Assembly (NCBI GenBank): GCA_916610825.1
Contig: OU744446.1
Span: 15,744,538-15,808,537, forward strand
Origin: Haliclystus octoradiatus
Taxonomy: Eukaryota > Cnidaria > Staurozoa > Stauromedusae > Haliclystidae
Reading direction: 5' to 3'
Length of the DNA stretch: 64,000 bases
Below, piece by piece: positions 61,201 through 64,000 of this stretch. The stretch's first letter is position 1. The number at the start of each line of letters is the position of its first letter. A model generated the notes under the pieces. It was not told where the DNA came from. It worked only from the letters and a program-made list of their open reading frames with translations, and did not search any database. The position numbers were made by a program, and so were the translations under genes.

Positions 61201-63128
61201 ATTTTGATTGTGATATATTTGCAAAACAGAACGACTTAATTTTGACAACGCAGCAATACTGAATGTATGAATTTATTGTTCGTGTGCTCAGTGTTGATAA
61301 TGTCAAATTTAACAATTGTAAGGTATGATACCAGCAGGGAAAAGTTGATGTGGACAATGAATACCCTTTCTTTTCTGGTATAACGCACTCCTGTCACACT
61401 CGTCTATAGAGTCATATATGCTATCACAGCCTTGTTAGGCAGTTGGCATGTCCATCCTAGTCGTTTATCAGTGTCTTGGATGTTCATTCTCTACTGGATT
61501 TAACCTGTATTAAAAAGCCAATTCCTTCTAAGATTTTTATTGGTCGTTATGCATAGATGATATTGTACACATTAGGATATGAAAAGTAACTGTTATTGCA
61601 TACAAATTCAAATTATACTCTATGGATTTTCTGTGAGGTGTTGAATAGGCTTTATCCATACATAAATACTTTAATTGCTGTAGTATTTGCTTTTTGTAAA
61701 ATTCACACGGTTGACAAATGTTATAAGGCCTTAGCATGATACACGGTAAGACTGACAATCTGAAACACAAAATTTAATATCATATAGGCATATTTCTGTA
61801 CGTGATTATCTGACAAGCATTATATTAATAGAATCATTATTTCGTAAACGGTGCCGCCAACCTATACCTGCATGGTGAACGGTCTATACCCGACATAGCA
61901 GAAAAACCCATCTACCTTGAGTGGTTGTCATAGAATGTCGTGAGTTGTCTTGACATAACTACAAATCACGTGGTACAAATTCACCAATCATGACTCTCTA
62001 TTTTTTCAAGTGATTATCAATCAATTGATAAAGCGGCTGGTCTTAAGTGTTTCGTCCCTGCCAAGGCACTCATGAGAGACCTTCCTGATGTCGTAGCTCG
62101 ATGTATTATCAATCAGTATTAAATATCATGTTTCATTGATTTACCATAAAATTTTATTGCGGTGTCTTCTGTTCTTTCATCATATTCCTCTTTTAATTCT
62201 GATCATATTTTTCTTGTTATAGGATTGCGATCCGATTGTGGATTTATCTCTGTTCGAGACGAAAACGATAAAGAAATAGAAAATGCTGAAGTGATCTTCA
62301 CTCAAGAAGGAATGCTTGTATATAAAGTGTATACATGTGGCCATCCATATGATACATCACAGGTAATAACGCATCCTGGAACAAGTACTGTACATGCAAT
62401 AATGCTTTAATAGATGAGATATTTTGTTGTTTAAGTGGAGCAACCTCAGATATCAAAGACAGCAAAGCTCCCGAACTCCTCAGCCTTGACTTTATTTGAA
62501 TATCAAATGAGGGTGATCTTTTGTAGGTGGTGGGATGTTCTAGAGGGGATTGCATTATTTACTAAGCTGCTGCTTGCCGCTGTGCTTTCGTAATCATGGC
62601 CGATCTTTGATTGAATCTGTTATAATGTATATGCGATGTCTCGCTTCTTTCCAGTAATATGTGTTTACCATCACTGCTTTGAGCTTAAAGAAGCATGCTC
62701 TGGAAATAGAAGAATGATACTGGTTGATACATTCTGTGCTTGGATGCCAATACCATGCCTATAGCCCCTAAAAAAATAGCATATTGGCTTTTGGAAGGTA
62801 GAATTTAGGGAGAGAGCAAGCATGTTAGTATAATCTCAGGCATAATCTGAAATCCGTTTGGAATCCGTTCCCATGCATAGTCTCGACTTATCCGATACAG
62901 CTCTATGATGACCTCTGTATCCATACTCGCTATTCTCCACCATGTGTTACTTGAATATAGTAATTATATTCGTTGCTTCTTCTGTGCTTCTTCTTCAGGT
63001 CTGGCTCTCGTTTTTTTCTGATTTGATGGGCAAGCATCGTTTATTTCCTGCTATTTTGCTACCTTACAATTTTCCTAATCATGATACATGGGAAACAATC
63101 AGACGGAAGATATCAACCGAAATAACAG
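36934..63128 (+). CDS. large mostly helical protein of unknown family, at least 23 exons, 3' end uncertain
   Basis: Exons with matching phases: 36934-37032, 38496-38584, 38701-38753, 41520-41736, 41784-41865, 42392-42523, 43818-43873, 43943-43999, 45231-45314, 47110-47215, 48048-48106, 48958-49039, 49146-49199, 51099-51221, 51637-51820, 53513-53641, 56145-56741, 57070-57314, 58024-58191, 59616-60404, 60938-61181, 62223-62362, 62999-63128. They give 1306 residues without a stop. The product is rich in Leu/Ile/Ser/Glu amphipathic helices (KFGTVLLGMEYLGEILEKKL, LLEYLISAVESDVPRTQSL), suggesting a HEAT-like or other alpha-solenoid scaffold. Near the end (residues 1136-1306) it changes to a Cys-rich, beta-rich stretch (CGQCC, CYAPGGDHC, YTCGHPYD). 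There is no signal peptide or membrane segment. A second in-frame Met (AAAATGGCA at 36976) has the better start context. Exons 3-4 and 7-8 are the weakest links. I recognise no family. Either the last exon reads through to a stop at 63149-63151, or the weak donor GTTGGT leads to exons beyond the window. Confidence 0.72.
37885..38160. repeat. GGTCGCAGGCAC dispersed repeat, copy 1
   Basis: Opens 'ggcggtcgcaggcaca' and closes 'tggtcgcaggcactgaaaaa' followed by 'agacccctgg'. The same opening and closing blocks recur at 47311-47578. In intron 1 of the large gene. Confidence 0.75.
38900..39045. mobile_element. GTTCATGAAC foldback MITE, decayed copy
   Basis: Several GTTCATGAAC palindromes around 'aaattgcc' spacers; the type matches the copy at 25964 more than the one at 12404. 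In the intron after exon 3 of the large gene. Confidence 0.72.
41520..41736 (+). CDS. large gene, exon 4
   Basis: Donor GAT before GTGAGT. Splits a Met codon completed by exon 5 (AT then G), giving RLLNDYRLPRLMDWFTL. Phase continuity and the Trp-rich junction support the join. Confidence 0.6.
41973..42118. mobile_element. GTTCATGAAC foldback MITE copy
   Basis: Begins 'cccctgtacagaacagttca' and ends 'gaactgtttctcacagggg', so both terminal inverted repeats are visible. Between exons 5 and 6. Confidence 0.82.
42392..42523 (+). CDS. large gene, exon 6
   Basis: 44 whole codons between CTTACTTAG and AAG/GTAAAT. Encodes FGTVLLGMEYLGEILEKKLS and QWTLQILIQAIKSES, two clear amphipathic helices. Confidence 0.7.
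42792..42981. mobile_element. GTTCATGAAC foldback MITE copy
   Basis: Begins 'tccctgcacaaaacagttca' and ends 'taactgttttcgcaggggt', with flanking TA on both sides. Between exons 6 and 7. Confidence 0.82.
43071..43440 (+). mobile_element. tRNA-headed SINE, most complete copy
   Basis: Starts GGAGGATTAGCTCAGATGG (A box), with a B box GGTTCAAATCC at 43133-43143, then a body ('cagccttgactttatctgaa', 'agaaatagaggagtg') and a T-rich end. The head looks like a tRNA with an extended stem-loop. Copies or fragments lie at 58353 and 62430. The layout resembles composite SINEs known from sea squirts, but the identity is not verified. Confidence 0.75.
44321..44479. mobile_element. GTTCATGAAC foldback MITE, partial
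   Basis: Starts 'cccctgtgaaaaatt' and ends 'aactttttttcacagg'; interrupted by an unrelated 'catcatcatcatttattcag' piece. Confidence 0.65.
44930..45017. mobile_element. GTTCATGAAC foldback MITE, decayed
   Basis: Contains 'gttaaatggccaaattttca' and ends 'aactgtatcacagggg'. Just upstream of exon 9. Confidence 0.65.
45563..45620. repeat. three tandem perfect 16-bp palindromes
   Basis: TTTGATGGCCATCAAA occurs at 45563-45578, 45584-45599 and 45605-45620, at an exact 21-bp period, separated by 'ctgtg'. Within the intron between exons 9 and 10. Confidence 0.97.
46409..47047. mobile_element. hAT-type MITE with CAGGGCT ends
   Basis: Ends CAGGGCTGTCAGTTACTGAG and CGATTACCCATAGCCCTG. The flanks ATTATTCA and ATTATACA form an 8-bp target duplication with one difference, the hAT signature. 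The interior is rich in 'gattactt' and 'taattac' in opposite orientations. It lies directly upstream of exon 10. Confidence 0.85.
47311..47578. repeat. GGTCGCAGGCAC dispersed repeat, copy 2
   Basis: Same start ('acggtcgcaggcacat', 'tttactgcaggc') and end ('ggtcacaggcac', 'tagacccctg') as copy 1, with a different middle. Confidence 0.75.
48553..48662. mobile_element. GTTCATGAAC foldback MITE, old copy
   Basis: Weakly conserved: 'cacagttcacaaaagttaaa', 'tggccc', and the end 'gaatttttcgcatggg'. Between exons 11 and 12. Confidence 0.5.
49344..49770. repeat. long inverted repeat (foldback) with small loop
   Basis: The arm 'ttaatcacaacaagtaggcg' to 'gagcattcgtc' (about 49480-49531) is inverted at about 49578-49630 ('gacgaatgattgttagttgt', 'gcgctcacttgtcgtgatta'). 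The pairing extends outward: 'gtgccttgatta' on the left matches 'taatcaaggcat' on the right. In the intron between exons 13 and 14. Confidence 0.8.
49790..51045 (+). mobile_element. diverged copy of the 3-kb unit
   Basis: Shares diagnostic blocks with the tandem units: 'aacatttcactt', 'atataatttgtgggaacact', 'cgggcataaaaa', 'tgcatatcacgaatctggca', 'ataatatcaatatcgaatta', and near the end 'tttttatcatag'-like 'aagttttatcatag' followed by 'tggacctacacta'. Deleted internally (1.25 kb against 3.0 kb). The terminal hairpin is decayed. Same orientation as the tandem copies. Confidence 0.75.
51637..51820 (+). CDS. large gene, exon 15
   Basis: Residues about 432-492: CLVVNGEESVSASLTPNKIL and SVALLAESLLPSIKAFWSYS. 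Acceptor TTTTATAG; donor GAAG before GTGAGA. Confidence 0.8.
53690..53816. mobile_element. GTTCATGAAC foldback MITE, decayed copy
   Basis: 'ttcatgaacagttcatgaac' preceded and followed by partial palindromes; ends 'actcatgaacttttttccaa'. Directly after exon 16. Confidence 0.65.
54911..55458. mobile_element. GTTCATGAAC foldback MITE split by other DNA
   Basis: Left half 'cccctgtgagaaacatttca' to about 55015; right half 'ttcatgtactgttctcgcag' at about 55434-55454. The intervening 400 bp begins with a hairpin at 55025-55071, so another element probably inserted into this copy. Confidence 0.55.
55025..55071. repeat. near-perfect hairpin
   Basis: AAGGGTTACCACACAC is followed after a short loop by GTGTTTGTGGTAACCCTT, its near-complement. 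A related half occurs at 14974 ('aaagggttaccacatac'). Confidence 0.85.
56145..56741 (+). CDS. large gene, exon 17
   Basis: 597 bases, residues about 536-734. Helical throughout (SLKESYFICRTILENVIDDV, ESNLIAMLSLACNMIKRGLS, QICAILIPKLVRNLNK). The phase-correct acceptor is the AAAG just inside the frame; a second AG five bases upstream would break the frame. Confidence 0.85.
57070..57314 (+). CDS. large gene, exon 18
   Basis: Acceptor TTTTACAG and donor CTAAAG before GTATTC. Encodes FIEEASEQIKAGLPVDALIS and KDSCEFFLSRFEDNQVTLK. Confidence 0.85.
57366..57462. mobile_element. GTTCATGAAC foldback MITE copy
   Basis: Short copy with 'caagagttcatgaacagt', 'gaacattaaatagcctcaat' and the end 'attgtttttcgcagggg'. 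About 50 bp after exon 18. Confidence 0.75.
58024..58191 (+). CDS. large gene, exon 19
   Basis: 56 codons, phase 0 at both ends; RFSFIIDALRTFSLGIIRSK. The donor is followed within 15 bases by a TA microsatellite (58207-58249). Confidence 0.83.
58207..58249. repeat. (TA)n microsatellite
   Basis: Nearly pure TA with two 'taga' interruptions, within 20 bp of the exon 19 donor. Confidence 0.95.
58353..58571 (+). mobile_element. tRNA-headed SINE, internally deleted copy
   Basis: Keeps the GGAGGATTAGCTCAGATG head, loses the B box, then matches the 3' half of the 43071 copy ('gaaactgatctgcagtgg', 'cactagaaatagag', 'gccttcg'). Confidence 0.72.
59221..59451. mobile_element. small MITE with GCACGCTTCCCAA ends
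   Basis: 'ttgcacgcttcccaa' on the left is inverted as 'ttgggaagcgtgcc' on the right, about 230 bp apart. In the intron before exon 20. Confidence 0.55.
59616..60404 (+). CDS. large gene, exon 20 (longest)
   Basis: 263 codons, residues about 873-1135. Begins SFKSMIAIETKLVSSLKIQQ and ends with a beta-like stretch VLVVSIDGKEVPVRDIFTDD and VVDLKGRRAIVSK. Clean acceptor (TTTTTTGACAG) and donor (AAG before GTAAAT). Confidence 0.9.
60938..61181 (+). CDS. large gene, exon 21
   Basis: Starts with a charged helical linker (RRLEILLREEKIEHDIQKES), then a Cys-rich segment with CGQCC and CYAPGGDHC. The Cys/His spacing could bind metal, but this is inference. Confidence 0.85.
62223..62362 (+). CDS. large gene, exon 22
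   Basis: Beta-rich GLRSDCGFISVRDENDKEIE and VYKVYTCGHPYDTSQ. Phase 1 acceptor fits exon 21; donor CAG before GTAATA. Confidence 0.85.
62430..62760 (+). mobile_element. tRNA-headed SINE, diverged copy
   Basis: 'cagccttgactttatttgaa', 'atcaaatgaggg', 'agaggggattgcatt' and 'ctggaaatagaagaatg' are shared with the body of the 43071 copy. The head is strongly mutated. Confidence 0.65.
62999..63128 (+). CDS. large gene, last visible exon
   Basis: VWLSFFSDLMGKHRLFPAIL and LPYNFPNHDTWETIRRKIST. Acceptor preceded by a strong pyrimidine tract. The donor GTTGGT is weak; the frame otherwise stops at 63151. Confidence 0.75.
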
Positions 63129-63151
63129 GTTGGTACTATTTTTCTTTGTGA

Positions 63152-64000
63152 AAGAAGTTGGTTCTATTGTTGTTTGCTTATAATACTTGGTTTGGTTTGC
63201 AAAAACAAGGTTTGGTTGGAGAGTAGTCTGAATTGAGTTACATTGTCAGTGACAATGCCTCACCAATCGAGCTTACGTAGCTGGTCATGGACAATCTCAA
63301 TTTGACAGTAGCGCGCATCAGCGATATGTAAGATGTTATTAACACTTCGCTTCTTCTGCGTGTGTGTTGTTCGTCGCTATCTACCAAAGACCGTGATTTC
63401 TGTTTGCCCACCTCAGTCGTTAGCTGAGCATCCTGCTAGGACGTACATGACCGTAGTCTCAGACCTTCCCGGGAGGAGGTATGAATGCTCATTGGCATCC
63501 TGTGTGTACCTCCCTAGGTGAGCATTCCAACCAAACACGTTGATAAGGAAGTAGCCATTTCTACTTATAGTCAGAAATCGAAAAGTGATAAGTCAAGTGG
63601 TGAAAATGTTGAGTCTCCATTCGCGCTTTGATTTCTAGTGGTTGAAACTGCACCAATGGAAATATGATGCCAAATCTCAAAATTTCAGAGGTTGCCTATT
63701 GCGCATGCGCGTACAGCTTGTATAGCTCATAGCTGTATTTTTGAATATATCAATGTATGACGACCATCATCAGGTTTGAAGCGATATTATCCACGATTTA
63801 TAATTAGTTTCATGTAATATTGCAGCTTGAAGTCACAACAATACCCCGGCTCTGATTAGTTGTAAATGGTTATACCTGACTAGATTGGTCACCTGTCTAT
63901 ACGACCAGCTAAAGCAGGTTCTCGAGCGTTTGGATAGTTTCATTAGTTATATAGATGAATTTTATACTACTTGTACCTAATAACACAAAACATTCTTAAA
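63152..64000. other. intron or 3' flank of the large gene, no exon recognised
   Basis: No exon with a compatible phase and helical or beta-rich content was found. A palindromic stretch 'gcgcatgcgc' lies at about 63700. No convincing poly(A) signal directly after 63151. Confidence 0.4.

Noticed and set aside
36934-63128. Assignment of the large gene to a Fanconi-type or other known helical DNA-repair protein
   Set aside because: A few short words looked similar by eye, but order and spacing did not fit. Without a profile search it would be a guess.
1-64000. CRISPR array, operons, bacterial promoters or riboswitches
   Set aside because: Spliced genes and animal transposons throughout. The palindromic repeats lack the regular spacer structure of CRISPR.

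Overview
This is AT-rich eukaryotic DNA with spliceosomal introns. It carries two head-to-head protein-coding genes in a dense background of transposable elements: hAT, a tyrosine-recombinase (DIRS-like) retroelement, a LINE, a tRNA-headed SINE, many MITEs and a probable Helitron array. That mix, with a BTB-BACK-Kelch gene, points to an invertebrate animal. The composite tRNA-type SINE and small palindromic MITEs would suit a tunicate such as a sea squirt, but this is tentative because no species-diagnostic gene was recognised.

Layout. 1-2.2 kb: nothing coding, one half MITE. 2.2-3.2 kb: decayed LINE endonuclease (minus). 3.4-5.1 kb: decayed ZBED-type hAT transposase (minus). 5.6-10.8 kb: a DIRS-like element (RT, RNase H, tyrosine recombinase; minus) flanked by 160-bp direct repeats, next to a second broken hAT gene whose 3' end is present twice. 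12.4-12.7 kb: the longest copy of a palindromic GTTCATGAAC family. 13.2-13.6 kb: a pseudogene copy of the last Kelch exon. 15.2-24.3 kb: three tandem copies of a 3.03-kb unit with Helitron-like ends, each with a tRNA-like Pol III promoter. 25.3-36.5 kb: a complete 4-exon Kelch-like gene (minus, 589 aa). 36.5-36.9 kb: a short shared promoter with adjacent YY1-like and E2F-like motifs. 36.9 kb to at least 63.1 kb: a plus-strand gene of at least 23 phase-consistent exons (at least 1306 aa), mostly helical, which I could not assign to a family.

The Kelch protein should be a CUL3-type substrate adaptor. The large gene shares its promoter region, and the YY1/E2F-like pair is compatible with a proliferation-linked housekeeping role, which is inference only. 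Most of the MITE, SINE and foldback insertions sit in introns of these two genes. The best candidates for something new are the Helitron-like tandem array, the GTTCATGAAC foldback family and the unrecognised large protein.
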